Positions 8,773 to 16,821 of a DNA stretch of 64,000 nt are shown here, piece by piece. The notes below the pieces were generated by a model. It made no database searches. It was not told where the DNA came from and worked only from the letters and a program-made list of their open reading frames with translations. The stretch spans positions 22,908,082-22,972,081 of the forward strand of contig NC_067207.1 of the NCBI RefSeq assembly GCF_026262505.1, given 5' to 3'. A program made the translations under genes and the position numbers. The stretch's first letter is position 1. Each line of letters opens with the position of its first letter. The DNA comes from Trichomonas vaginalis G3. Its lineage: Eukaryota > Parabasalia > Trichomonadida > Trichomonadidae.

Positions 8773-9976
8773 CTTCCAAGCATTCAGAAATATGTGTCCA
8801 TTTAGAGACTATAACAAAGCAGTCGAGAATTTGAAACGTTTAGTCATTTATGTTGACTCTGCCCCAGAATGTTATGTTATGAAAGAATGGGATGTTGTCT
8901 TTAACAAACCAAGAGCAACAATAGTTTCAGAACAAGAATGTAGACAGAAACTTAAGAAAATAAAAGTTGTACAAGTTGGCATGAAGATGTTAGATGCTTG
9001 GGATATCTTATTGTCAAAGTTAGAAGATTTTTCAGTTCGTGGTATAAAGTTTTATACACCTTCTCCAAACTTCTATTCTATCTTCACTGGATATAAATAT
9101 GAACAAGTAGAATGGAAAGAAAATATTATAGAAGCTTGGTTAGACCATGTCAAAGAAATTATATGCAATGGAAACGAAAAAGTTTATGAGTATATCTTAT
9201 GTTGGTTTGCAAACATCTTACAACATCCAAGTGCTAAAAATGAAACTGCTCTCATTATAATTGGAAAACAAGGAACAGGTAAGAACACATTCTTTACAGA
9301 TATCTTATGCAAACTGTTAGAAGGTTATTCGAATCCGAATATGACAAACTTAGAAAACATCTGCGGTAAATTTAACTCTTCAATTGAGAATATGAAACTT
9401 ATAGTTTGCAATGAACTTCAAAGTATAGATACAACAAAAGTTTTGAACTCAGATGCTTTGAAGAGTCTTATAACAGACAAAGTTGGAGTTGTTGAAAGAA
9501 GATATAAAGACCAAAGAGTTTGTGAAAATGTTGCAAACTTCATTATGGTTTCAAACAATGCTGTTCCGATGAAGTTAGAAAGTTCTGACAGAAGATATGT
9601 AGTTGTCAGAACGTCAGATTCTCATATGCAAGATACAGAATATTTTGACGACTTAGCAGAAACTTTGACATCTGACTTTTACAACCACTTGTTCTCATAT
9701 TTCATGACATTAGATATTTCTAAGTTCAATCCAAGACAAATTCCACATACCGAAGAGAGACAAACATTGTTAGAAGCAAACAAGAGTGTATATGAACTGT
9801 TCATAGATGAAACTGATTTTGAGTGTTTAGATGAAAGGTCATTGTACGATTCGTATAAACAATATTGTCAAGAATATGGTTATATGACAGCGTCTAAACG
9901 TACATTCTTGGCAAATGTCAAAAGTCTTTTAGACGTACAGAATGGTGTATATACAAAGAAAAATTTTTATGAGTAA
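8741..9976 (+). CDS. SF3-type replicative helicase, 411 aa
   Basis: A Walker A motif, GKQGTGKNTF, lies near residue 172. After it come an acidic pair in a hydrophobic strand (LIVCNELQS, Walker B-like) and, near residue 270, a strand ending in VSNN with a basic DRRYVVV segment, the B' and motif C pattern of superfamily 3 (D5/VirE-like) helicases. The last 70 residues look like a winged-helix domain (SLYDSYKQYC then a KRTF turn). The protein should unwind DNA at the element's origin. It starts right after an A/T block, AAAAAATATTTTTTTTAT type. The helicase is followed by a small gene under a similar promoter. Polintons usually rely on a polymerase without a helicase, so its presence here is notable. 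The frame looks whole. Confidence 0.8.
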   Translation: MYRIDVSDFYDFQAFRNMCPFRDYNKAVENLKRLVIYVDSAPECYVMKEWDVVFNKPRATIVSEQECRQKLKKIKVVQVGMKMLDAWDILLSKLEDFSVRGIKFYTPSPNFYSIFTGYKYEQVEWKENIIEAWLDHVKEIICNGNEKVYEYILCWFANILQHPSAKNETALIIIGKQGTGKNTFFTDILCKLLEGYSNPNMTNLENICGKFNSSIENMKLIVCNELQSIDTTKVLNSDALKSLITDKVGVVERRYKDQRVCENVANFIMVSNNAVPMKLESSDRRYVVVRTSDSHMQDTEYFDDLAETLTSDFYNHLFSYFMTLDISKFNPRQIPHTEERQTLLEANKSVYELFIDETDFECLDERSLYDSYKQYCQEYGYMTASKRTFLANVKSLLDVQNGVYTKKNFYE

Positions 9977-10011
9977 ATTTTAAAAAAATATTTTTTTATC
10001 CGATAGAAAAG
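9977..10011 (+). promoter_or_regulatory. A/T-block promoter shared with Polinton B
   Basis: The spacer ends in ATTTTTTTATCCGATAGAA followed by AAG and ATG. The same string with one T fewer stands before the ATG at 62763 in Polinton B. Related A-run/T-run blocks precede the genes at 8741, 12994, 59154 and 63192. Confidence 0.6.
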
Positions 10012-10431
10012 ATGGCAAAATTCATCTCAGTAAACAAGTACATGTCAGGACTTAAAGAAGAACTAGACCCATTCACATATTTGAATGTTTACTTCTACCA
10101 TTTTGAAAAGTCTTCATTCAGCAAAGTTTGGAACATCGAACCAGTTAAGTTTGCTATTGTGACTAAAAATGGTGCGAAATTTGAAGACTTAGACATAGAA
10201 GGTTTGTTAGCAGTCAAAGAAAGTTTTGACAGAAGGTTCTCAAACCTTAAAGAAGGCAAAGCATACAAACTTGTTATACCTTATGAACCAAAGAAAGCAG
10301 ACGACTATGAATATTATGAGTCTAAGATAGTTGAAGTTCAAGGTAAATTGGGTAAAAAGATTTTAGAGTCTAAGCCAGTGTTTGCCCCTAAAGAGGAAGA
10401 GAACATTGACATTGACCCAGAAATGTTCTAA
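10012..10431 (+). CDS. Unknown small protein, 139 aa
   Basis: The protein looks like a small beta-rich fold of about 120 residues (strand-rich, with a conserved-looking YLNVYFYHFEKS segment) with an acidic tail ending in DIDPEMF. A single-strand DNA-binding OB-fold is one possibility, suggested only by size, acidic tail and a place next to the helicase. The region at 62204-62676 in Polinton B ends in a similar acidic DID...EIDPEAI tail. It is convergent with the next gene, with a 16-bp gap. Confidence 0.6.
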   Translation: MAKFISVNKYMSGLKEELDPFTYLNVYFYHFEKSSFSKVWNIEPVKFAIVTKNGAKFEDLDIEGLLAVKESFDRRFSNLKEGKAYKLVIPYEPKKADDYEYYESKIVEVQGKLGKKILESKPVFAPKEEENIDIDPEMF

Positions 10432-10447
10432 AAATAAAATTTTATTT

Positions 10448-10900
10448 TTACATGTCAAATTTCTTTTTCTCTGGAACTGGTTCAGGTTCTTTCTTCTCTT
10501 CTTCTACTTTCTTTTCTTTCTTTTCTCTCTTCTTCTTTTCTGGTGGAGTTATGTCAAATTTGGCGCAACCATATTTATGTAAAAGTTCTTTGTCCTTTAA
10601 TAGCTCATCTATTCTGTTTTTTATTTCATCTTCAAGAACAGCGCATGTGTCTTCTTTGCATTCTAAGAAGTTTTGTTGGACTTCATCTCTCCAAGAGGCG
10701 TCATCTCTGTCAACAAGTCTGTCATTGACAAATTTTAAGACTTCTCTGCTTAATGTTTTATGGTTCTTGTCATATTCCCAGAAACAGAACTTTAGAACAA
10801 ATTCACCTTTCTTGTTTACACTATGTAAGATTTTATGGTCGACAGATGTTTTGCTGTCGAAAAGCTTGTCTCGAATATAGATAGCGAAATCGCTAGACAT
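10448..10900 (-). CDS. Unknown protein with lysine-rich tail, 150 aa, conserved in Polinton B
   Basis: The first 110 residues match the protein at 60758-61132 of Polinton B in pattern: a hydrophobic strand, E-Y-D, a helix, then KFV-x-R/K-LV. The last 40 residues are K/E-rich and low in complexity (KKKREKKEKK). Start ATG at 10898-10900; it is divergent from the packaging ATPase region across 36 bp of AT-rich DNA. Function is unknown. Confidence 0.68.
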   Translation of the reverse strand: MSSDFAIYIRDKLFDSKTSVDHKILHSVNKKGEFVLKFCFWEYDKNHKTLSREVLKFVNDRLVDRDDASWRDEVQQNFLECKEDTCAVLEDEIKNRIDELLKDKELLHKYGCAKFDITPPEKKKREKKEKKVEEEKKEPEPVPEKKKFDM

Positions 10901-10936
10901 TTTCTAAAAGATAAAAATTTTAATTTTTCTAAAAAT

Positions 10937-11810
10937 ATGTTAGAAAAAAAGTTTGCTGACATTGACAAGAAATTTGAGAATGTTTTAAACAAGAACAAGA
11001 GGAAGTTAGAAAATGCTCAGATAAAGCCTATACATGACAAGTTCTTATTTGCTCAGAATGGTATAACAGGTCTAATTGCACCACCTGGGTCTGGTAAGAC
11101 TTTCACTTATCTTAAAATGGCTGCACAACAACAAGAACTAGATGAGAAGAACCCATTCTATGAGTTAGTTGTTATTTGTAGTACTTCTGGTCAATTTGAC
11201 CAAACCGTCAATTCGTTCAAAGATATTATAAAGAAGTCTAAGTTAGTATGTATAAAGGATACTGAGTTGTTAGATTGGATAAAGAAGTACCAAAGAAGAG
11301 TTTTGAAGTATAATGCTATAAATGAGTATATAAATTCTAAGTTTAAAGACCCAAATGAGGAAATGCAGAGAATTAGAGAAGAAACACTTCAGAAACAAAC
11401 AGAAAGAGATAGAATACATTTCGAAGAAATTGCAATCTTACGATTGGAAGACTTACCCTCATAGGTGTCTTCTTATTTTAGATGATTTCGCCTCTCATCC
11501 TTTGTTAAAGAATAGAGAACAAGACATGTGTCGAATTCTTAAGAAGCTCAGACACTTTAACATCTCAGTTGTCATTTGTGTACAGACAGCAAAGAGTTTA
11601 AGTAAGGATGTTAAAAGAATACTTACTGACATTGTACTTTTCCCCGGATTGTCCGAAGACGATTTCATGGAACTTATGAAAGAGTCCATGGCAGGTAAGT
11701 TTGACAGACATGAACTATGGGAGAAGTACAAAGTCATACAAGACCCTCATACTTCTTTCAGAATTCATATCTACGCGAACAAAGTTCAAATTGTAAAAAG
11801 TCAAGCTTGA
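10937..11810 (+). pseudogene. Genome-packaging ATPase region (FtsK/HerA/A32-like)
   Basis: A Walker A motif, APPGSGKT, and a Walker B motif, LLILDDF, are both visible, followed by a Q-T segment matching sensor-type residues in A32-like packaging ATPases. The family powers DNA entry into capsids. The homologue in Polinton B at 51905-52759 has the same order of motifs and the same C-terminal pattern. This copy does not look intact. The last codons (11778-11810) are part of a 38-bp direct repeat whose second copy lies 1.5 kb downstream. Confidence 0.8.
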
Positions 11811-11815
11811 AAAAT
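11778..11815 (+). repeat. 38-bp direct repeat, left copy
   Basis: Identical by eye to 13329-13366. It covers the last ten codons and stop of the packaging ATPase region plus a few bases. The two copies bound the cassette that carries the gene at 12080-12994. Confidence 0.9.
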
Positions 11816-12025
11816 AAATGGTTCATTTACTCTGCTTGTTTGAAGTTGTCAAAATACTCTGTTATTTTTCACGATTTTCATGAGTTTTAGGCTAGACCGG
11901 TAAAAGTCGGTCTAGAGAAATTTCACGATTTTCATACGGAATCTCTTCTCTCGGTTTTCCGAGGGAAGCAATCTTATGCCATTTTACTCAGAATTTTGGT
12001 CATTTTTCAATAAAAATAATGTTTA

Positions 12026-12072
12026 GGGTAGAAGGTTAGATCTAACCTGTTTTCTACCCTCTTTTCTACCCC
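12026..12072. repeat. Palindromic heptamer cluster 1
   Basis: Read on the minus strand: two GGGTAGAAAA units, a GGTTAGATCTAACC palindrome and a closing TTCTACCC that can pair with the opening unit. It lies between convergent gene ends, where an RNA 3'-end structure or terminator would sit. Confidence 0.75.
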
Positions 12073-12079
12073 AGTTATT

Positions 12080-12994
12080 TTATAAGCGTTTTACATGGTA
12101 AACGTTATGAATTCGTGAGACTCTAAACAGTTTCGTAGCTTCAATTTCTTCTTTTAGTACATCGAATGTTTTAACGATACCGAAGGTTTCTTTATATTTC
12201 TTCTTGACGTCAGATAGAAGGAAATCTTCTGCTGTTGGATAGTTTTTGTTCAGAAATTCTAACATGTCCATTTTATTTTCTGCTGGTTTCTCTGCTTCTT
12301 TCTTTAAGTCTGCATAGTCGTTTCTCATACGTTCTATCTCTTTGACGGAGTAGTTATATTTCCTAATTGCCGCTTTACATTTTGAACATTGCGGGTTCAT
12401 TTTAGCGTTATATTCTGAAACCTTACCTGCTAAAACAACTAAGGCGTCAATGGTTTTCTTTAACTCAAAAGTTGCTGGTTTTATCTGTTCATTCCATACC
12501 TTACCTCTTCTATCTTTATCTCTTATCTGCCATACACATTCAGCAACTAACGAAACAAAGTTGTCGTAGGTCTTAAACTCCCCGGATTTATATATGTCAG
12601 AAACATTCTTATATACCATGTCGCAATCTTTGTCCATAACCTTATGGTTGCAATGAAATCCTAGAAACTCATAGTTTACCTTTCGTATGAACTTCTTTAT
12701 TTCTACTGAGTCAGTTGCTTTGACTTCAATTTCGTCGAATTCAGGAATAGTGAGCTTTTGTTGTTGGATTTCAGGTAGTTTAGGTAAATGGTCAATAATG
12801 TCCTGCATTTCATAAAGATACTGTTCATTTGTTTCATCTTTCGCACTACAGTCTAAATTATTTGTTAAAAGTTCTTGCTTTATCTTCTGGATTTCTGTTT
12901 CGAAAGTATATGAAGAAGGAATGAAGCTTTTCATCTCTACTAACATTGACGTAGGATTCATGACTAAAGAGTTTGGTGCTGTTGTTGCTAACAT
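12080..12994 (-). CDS. Cassette protein, 304 aa, near-identical in Polintons A and B
   Basis: Unknown family. A helical N-terminal part is followed by C-N-H-K-V-M-D-K-D-C and, later, C-S-K-C, which could bind zinc, and then by a coiled coil. The last 60 residues resemble a winged-helix domain. Over the first 120 residues or so the product differs from the Polinton B copy (59154-60117) at only about seven places by eye, far less than any other shared gene. The start ATG follows an A/T block. It is bounded by palindromic clusters on both sides. A DNA-binding role is a guess from the basic C-terminal domain. Confidence 0.75.
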   Translation of the reverse strand: MLATTAPNSLVMNPTSMLVEMKSFIPSSYTFETEIQKIKQELLTNNLDCSAKDETNEQYLYEMQDIIDHLPKLPEIQQQKLTIPEFDEIEVKATDSVEIKKFIRKVNYEFLGFHCNHKVMDKDCDMVYKNVSDIYKSGEFKTYDNFVSLVAECVWQIRDKDRRGKVWNEQIKPATFELKKTIDALVVLAGKVSEYNAKMNPQCSKCKAAIRKYNYSVKEIERMRNDYADLKKEAEKPAENKMDMLEFLNKNYPTAEDFLLSDVKKKYKETFGIVKTFDVLKEEIEATKLFRVSRIHNVYHVKRL

Positions 12995-13077
12995 GTTCTT
13001 ACAATAAAAATAAAAAATATTTTTTTAAAAAAACTAACTTTATTTTTTATTTCGGGAAAATTCATGAAAATTCAAGA

Positions 13078-13123
13078 GGGTAGAAAACAGGTTAGAAAAC
13101 AGGTTAGATCTAACCTTCTACCC
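13078..13123. repeat. Palindromic heptamer cluster 2
   Basis: Units GGGTAGAAAACA, GGTTAGAAAACA, GGTTAGATCTAACC and TTCTACCC in order. It is preceded by ATTCATGAAAATTCAAGA, which also precedes cluster 3, so 13020-13123 and 13200-13302 are a tandem duplication of about 180 bp. Confidence 0.75.
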
Positions 13124-13256
13124 GACATTCTCGTCAAATACAAAAAAATGACACTTTTTCATTAGATAACCCCTGAAATCATATCTTACATACAAAAAAA
13201 TACAAAAAAACTAACTTTATTTTTTCTATCTTAAGGAAATTCATGAAAATTCAAGA

Positions 13257-13302
13257 GGGTAGAAAAGAGGTTAGAAAAGAGGTTAGATCTAACCTTCTAC
13301 CC
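13257..13302. repeat. Palindromic heptamer cluster 3
   Basis: Same plan as cluster 2 with GGGTAGAAAAGA and GGTTAGAAAAGA units. The flank ACTAACTTTATTTTTTCTA and the following ATCTTAAGGAAATTCA are also found, inverted, beside the cassette gene of Polinton B (59085-59125). Confidence 0.75.
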
Positions 13303-13328
13303 TAAATTATATTTTTGCTGAATTCAGC

Positions 13329-13366
13329 AACAAAGTTCAAATTGTAAAAAGTCAAGCTTGAAAAAT
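13329..13366 (+). repeat. 38-bp direct repeat, right copy
   Basis: Second copy of 11778-11815. Here it is not part of a gene, which suggests that the left copy is the original ATPase end and this one was created by the cassette insertion. Confidence 0.9.
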
Positions 13367-13380
13367 CTAAGTGTTTAGTC

Positions 13381-13560
13381 TTAGTAAGATGGTAGCTTCT
13401 TAAAGCATATGCCGTCCTTGAGTTTTAGGTACGTGAAGAGAAGTACAATGAATTCAATTACGAGTACAATTGCAATGACAACTAAGGCAACTATTTTTGT
13501 CTTTTGCCAGCAAGGGTACTTCTTCTCTTCCAATGGTTCGGCAGAACTATACTCACTCAT
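13381..13560 (-). CDS. Small single-pass membrane protein, 59 aa
   Basis: About 20 charged or polar residues are followed by a long hydrophobic segment (IVALVVIAIVLVIEFIVLLF) and a short basic tail, so one membrane span with the N-terminus probably outside the bilayer core. The ATG at 13558-13560 was chosen because the extended frame has no earlier ATG. It faces the gene at 13604 head to head. Small membrane proteins of this size occur in virophages and Polintons, but no family is assigned. Confidence 0.6.
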   Translation of the reverse strand: MSEYSSAEPLEEKKYPCWQKTKIVALVVIAIVLVIEFIVLLFTYLKLKDGICFKKLPSY

Positions 13561-13603
13561 GAGAAATGCCAAAACAGTTTAATAGAAAAAGTGTCATTTT
13601 TTC

Positions 13604-13792
13604 ATGTCCGAAGACTCGAAGGTGCAACACTTCCAAAATACCGACGAACTCAGAAGAGCAGCATGGCAGTATCTTCTTGACAACTTCTTTGAGTTCTCCA
13701 GGTACACCTTGGAAAATGCTGAAGAACTCCGACACAGAGAATTTGGAGAAATTGCACTCCAATACTACCTTGACAAACAAAGGGTAAAATAA
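13604..13792 (+). CDS. Small unknown protein, 62 aa
   Basis: A charged, fully helical protein. The ATG follows AAAAAGTGTCATTTTTTC directly, the clearest case of the TCATTT-type start in this element. It is the first of a group (13.4-17.3 kb) with less AT-rich sequence than the rest of the element. No motif is recognised. Confidence 0.55.
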   Translation: MSEDSKVQHFQNTDELRRAAWQYLLDNFFEFSRYTLENAEELRHREFGEIALQYYLDKQRVK

Positions 13793-13828
13793 GACTAAAA
13801 ACTTAACGTTTAAAAAGTGACATTTTTA

Positions 13829-14005
13829 ATGAGCTCCGAGTCACCGAGAAAACTTGGTCAGATGTTAGCAGCTTACTTCCCTGAGGAGGATGGAAGCGTT
13901 ACATACGTAAGGTTCAAAAACAACGAACCTGGAATTGCGTACCAAATTCGCAATTACATGACCATGGAAGAGTACGAAAGGTTTTACAAGAGAAACCAGC
14001 TCTAA
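13829..14005 (+). CDS. Small unknown protein, 58 aa
   Basis: The ATG at 13829 follows AAAAAGTGACATTTTTA; the longer frame starts at a GTG inside that promoter motif, so I place the start here. The product is a small mixed alpha/beta protein with a YxRFKNNEPGIAYQIRNYM segment. No family is recognised. It is in tandem with the previous gene, 36 bp apart. Confidence 0.55.
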   Translation: MSSESPRKLGQMLAAYFPEEDGSVTYVRFKNNEPGIAYQIRNYMTMEEYERFYKRNQL

Positions 14006-14056
14006 ACAACTCAGAAAAGAAAGAGTAAAAAGTTTAATTCGTAATTGTTTATTTTT

Positions 14057-14626
14057 TTACTTGTAAGGGCAAGCTGCAAGAATGAAGTCGACTATCTCAG
14101 TCTTTGTTTTGACGAGCTGGACGGCTCTTGCGAGTACGTCTGTTTTGCGGTCTCCAGCTGGTGTCTGACCTTCGTAATTGCGCATGTTCTTGAGAGCTCC
14201 AACTGTAAATGATTGTAGGATGAAGAGTCTCTCAGACTGCTTGAGGTAGTCTTCACGGTCACGAACCGAATCTGTGGTACGAGTGGAATCGGTCGATTTG
14301 AGGGAAGAGACTGAAAGCCTGTCGTCTTCCATAGGGGCTGTGGCATACTCTTTGCGTAAGCGGTTCAGACCTTCCTCGAACTCTTGGTCTCTCTTGGATT
14401 GAGATTGAGATTGGAATTGCTGGGGTGGAGCTTGCTGGAACATCCAAGGGTTGGGGAAGTAAGGCATAGGCTGAGGAGGGTAGTTCGGGAAGCCTTGTGG
14501 TGGGTAGTAACCTTGAGGTGGAAATTGGTAGTAAATCGGAGGTACTTGCTGGAACTGAGGTGCAGGGGCTGGTGCTTTAGGTTCCTCTGGTTTGGGAATG
14601 GACTGGGTTGGTGGTACGTCGGACAT
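14057..14626 (-). CDS. Proline-rich protein, 189 aa
   Basis: Residues 1-90 are rich in P, Q, Y and F, with PPQGYYPPQG-type runs. The C-terminal 90 residues are helical and charged (LKQSERLFILQSFTVGALKNM). The start at 14624-14626 is the first ATG after the 22-bp repeat array; longer frames just run through the array. It is divergent from the gene at 15026. Unknown function; the P-rich part could be a flexible linker or bind host SH3/WW-type partners. Confidence 0.6.
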   Translation of the reverse strand: MSDVPPTQSIPKPEEPKAPAPAPQFQQVPPIYYQFPPQGYYPPQGFPNYPPQPMPYFPNPWMFQQAPPQQFQSQSQSKRDQEFEEGLNRLRKEYATAPMEDDRLSVSSLKSTDSTRTTDSVRDREDYLKQSERLFILQSFTVGALKNMRNYEGQTPAGDRKTDVLARAVQLVKTKTEIVDFILAACPYK

Positions 14627-15025
14627 TGTCTTGAAACAGTACAAATATTGTTCTGAAGCAGTGCAAGTATTGTTCTGAAAAAGTACAAGTATTGTTCTGA
14701 AGCAGTGCAAGTATTGTTCTGAAAAAGTACAAGTATTGTTCTGAAGCAGTGCAAGTATTGTTCTGAAAAAGTACAAGTATTGTTCTGAAAAAGTACAAGT
14801 CTTGTTCTGAAACAGAAAATTTTTCTCACAAATTGAGAGCTTTTACGGGAAATTTGTTCTGAAAAAGTACAAGTATTGTTCTGAAAAAGTACAAGTATTG
14901 TTCTGAAAAAGTACAAGTATTGTTCTGAAACAGTACAAGTCTTGTTCTGAAAAAGTACAAGTATTGTTCTGAAGCAGTGCAAGTATTGTTCTGAAAAAGT
15001 ACAAGTATTGTTCTGAAGCAGTGCA
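14627..15025. repeat. Iteron-like 22-bp tandem array between divergent genes
   Basis: About fifteen copies of a 22-bp unit. Two main types alternate, GAAGCAGTGCAAGTATTGTT and GAAAAAGTACAAGTATTGTT (each followed by CT). The array is broken once, near 14818-14852, by about 30 bp of unrelated sequence. It fills the whole gap between two divergent ATGs, and both ATGs directly abut a partial unit. No spacers are present, so it is not a CRISPR. It could be a replication origin, an enhancer with many factor sites, or a promoter array. Confidence 0.9.
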
Positions 15026-15391
15026 ATGGACAACATCGAGCCATTAGATGAGGCAATTTACCTTATAGAGATAAATGAAGTTGTTAAGCAGTATTTGGGC
15101 AAGGACAAAGCCAACAAGTCCCTCGGCTTCTGGTTGTCTGGAAGAGGTGCGCTGAAAATCGAAATTGAAACCGGAATTCCAATTCAAATACCAGAAAAAA
15201 CTCCTGTAGACGACATAAAGGAGATGAAGAAAGAAGCTCTTCTCAAGTTCTTTGCAAAGCGCCCATGGATACAACTTCCAAACAGAGAGAGTCCAATTCC
15301 ACGAATTATACAAATTCTCAGAGCACTGTTCCACTTCTCAGGACGGCCGTTCTTCATAACCTCAGAAGGCGACATCCAACCAATTCAGTAA
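15026..15391 (+). CDS. Unknown protein, 121 aa
   Basis: The ATG abuts the last repeat unit of the 22-bp array. The protein is mixed alpha/beta with an IPIQIPEKTPVDD linker. No motif is recognised. The codons are less AT-biased than in the capsid block, like the neighbouring genes. Confidence 0.55.
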   Translation: MDNIEPLDEAIYLIEINEVVKQYLGKDKANKSLGFWLSGRGALKIEIETGIPIQIPEKTPVDDIKEMKKEALLKFFAKRPWIQLPNRESPIPRIIQILRALFHFSGRPFFITSEGDIQPIQ

Positions 15392-15433
15392 ACCTTAACG
15401 TTTAGAGTAAAAACATTTTTTTTCATTTTTTGA

Positions 15434-16018
15434 ATGAAGCAAGTTAAATTCGTCCCACACCAATCTCAATGGACCGATGAAGAGTTTCAAGCTATGGTTG
15501 AAGGTGTTGAGAACGACATAGACGGCGAACTTGAAGGAGCTCAAACCACAATTGCAACCAAAATTGCACAAGTCAAGGAACAGATAGCTCCACTTAAAGC
15601 TACCAAAGCTACTCTTGACCTCATGGATAGTTACCGTTTAGATGTCAAGAGTGGAATAAGACAATTAAAATTAAAACTTCTAAACTACGAAGCTATACTC
15701 CAAAAGTTAGCAGAAATGAGAAGACTTTACCAGAGCTACTTACATGTAAGGGACTTACCTTCAAGCAGTCCGACCAAAGATGAATTTGTTGACATTGTCC
15801 CAATTTTGTCCGAAAGTCAGCTCAGATGTTTCGAACTGCTCCCAACATATCCGGAATATGAACGTTTGCCTGAACTCTTCCGCAATCTCAAAAAACGTTT
15901 TTTGGTTCTCATGTTCGAAACTTTTATCGGAAGAGACAACAAACGTTCAGAAGAAGAACAAGATATTATTTTAAACTTGTTGTATGACATAACTGTCATA
16001 ACAAGCTTTTTGAAGTAA
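15434..16018 (+). CDS. Coiled-coil protein, 194 aa
   Basis: Residues 35-105 form a probable coiled coil (regular A/I/L spacing, few prolines), followed by a helical C-terminal domain. The ATG follows TTTTCATTTTTTGA, the TCATTT-type start. It is in tandem with the next gene, 32 bp away. Function unknown. Confidence 0.55.
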   Translation: MKQVKFVPHQSQWTDEEFQAMVEGVENDIDGELEGAQTTIATKIAQVKEQIAPLKATKATLDLMDSYRLDVKSGIRQLKLKLLNYEAILQKLAEMRRLYQSYLHVRDLPSSSPTKDEFVDIVPILSESQLRCFELLPTYPEYERLPELFRNLKKRFLVLMFETFIGRDNKRSEEEQDIILNLLYDITVITSFLK

Positions 16019-16050
16019 AACCGCCATTCTCAAACCACTTCATTTTTTCG

Positions 16051-16731
16051 ATGTCCGAACAAGCACCGAAGCCGAACACAATAGCAGATGTCCTTTCATG
16101 GTTGCCAGACAAGCGCCCAGTTCAAATTCAAATTGCCCAATTGAAAGTTCATCTGACAAACACCATTAAGACTCTCCAAAGTAGTCTTATGACAGAGATG
16201 ACCAATCTCAAAGCCGATGTCCTCATGAACCAAGCTTCCAATGAGAAACGCCTGAACGATTTCACGGAAACCTTGCGCATTTACGCGAGAGAGAACCGAG
16301 ACCTTGCCAGACTCATCTACCGTTTCTTCGAAGAGATAGACGCCATCTGGAAGGTACTCGGAAAGGACAGAACATGCAACACCGTACTTCGTGAACACAG
16401 AATTGCCGAAGGTATTATCAAAGAAGAGGAAGAAGAGGAAGAAGAAGAAGTTCCTGAAGCCGCTACATGGGCAACCCTTGTTGCCGATGACACTTACGAA
16501 ATTTCCCAACCCTACCCATACCAAATCCGCAACAAGGAGACCGGCAAGGTTCTTACCCCAGTCCTCAACAACTTGGGACACTTGAACCTTAACCTTCGGA
16601 ATCGCGGTTCAATTTCCATGGGCAAGCTTGTCGCAATTCAATGGGTTCCAAATCCAGACAAGAAGACGAGGGTCAGACACATTGACGGTGACAAGCTCAA
16701 CAACCGTAAGGAGAACCTCGAGTGGTTCTAA
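16051..16731 (+). CDS. Coiled-coil protein with HNH_3-like C-terminus, 226 aa
   Basis: The first 130 residues are helical, then comes a run of about ten glutamates, then a C-terminal domain of about 75 residues ending in VRHIDGDKLNNRKENLEWF. That ending matches the conserved core of HNH_3-type homing-endonuclease domains, in which H-x-(N/D)-G-x-x-x-(D/N)-N-R-x-x-N-L-x-W is typical. Such domains nick or bind DNA. Here it lies in a Polinton gene rather than an intron. The ATG follows CTTCATTTTTTCG. It could be a structural protein that took over an HNH fold, or an active nuclease. Confidence 0.65.
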   Translation: MSEQAPKPNTIADVLSWLPDKRPVQIQIAQLKVHLTNTIKTLQSSLMTEMTNLKADVLMNQASNEKRLNDFTETLRIYARENRDLARLIYRFFEEIDAIWKVLGKDRTCNTVLREHRIAEGIIKEEEEEEEEEVPEAATWATLVADDTYEISQPYPYQIRNKETGKVLTPVLNNLGHLNLNLRNRGSISMGKLVAIQWVPNPDKKTRVRHIDGDKLNNRKENLEWF

Positions 16732-16821
16732 GAGTAAAAAAATTTTATTTTAGGGGGAAACCCCAAGTAAATTTAGGTGTTTATTTGGATAAGTATGTTA
16801 AATTAAGGGTAATTTGCAAAA

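Larger units (their letters stand above)
11816..13328. mobile_element. Inserted gene cassette between 38-bp direct repeats
   Basis: About 1.5 kb, holding one gene (minus strand), one palindromic cluster at its 3' side and two at its 5' side. The outer edges are 38-bp direct repeats derived from the end of the ATPase region. A closely similar gene with similar clusters lies downstream of the integrase in Polinton B. The left part, 11880-11965, has two further perfect hairpins, at TAGACCG/CGGTCTA and CTCGG/CCGAG. I infer that the unit moves or is exchanged as a block; the mechanism is unknown. Confidence 0.6.

Noticed and set aside
14627-15025. CRISPR array
   Set aside because: The 22-bp units are directly adjacent, with no unique spacers, and no cas gene is near.
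14627-15056. Minus- and plus-strand frames through the 22-bp array (C-T-F-S-E-Q-Y-L repeats)
   Set aside because: They follow the repeat units only, in several frames, and have no fitting start. The flanking genes start exactly at the array edges.
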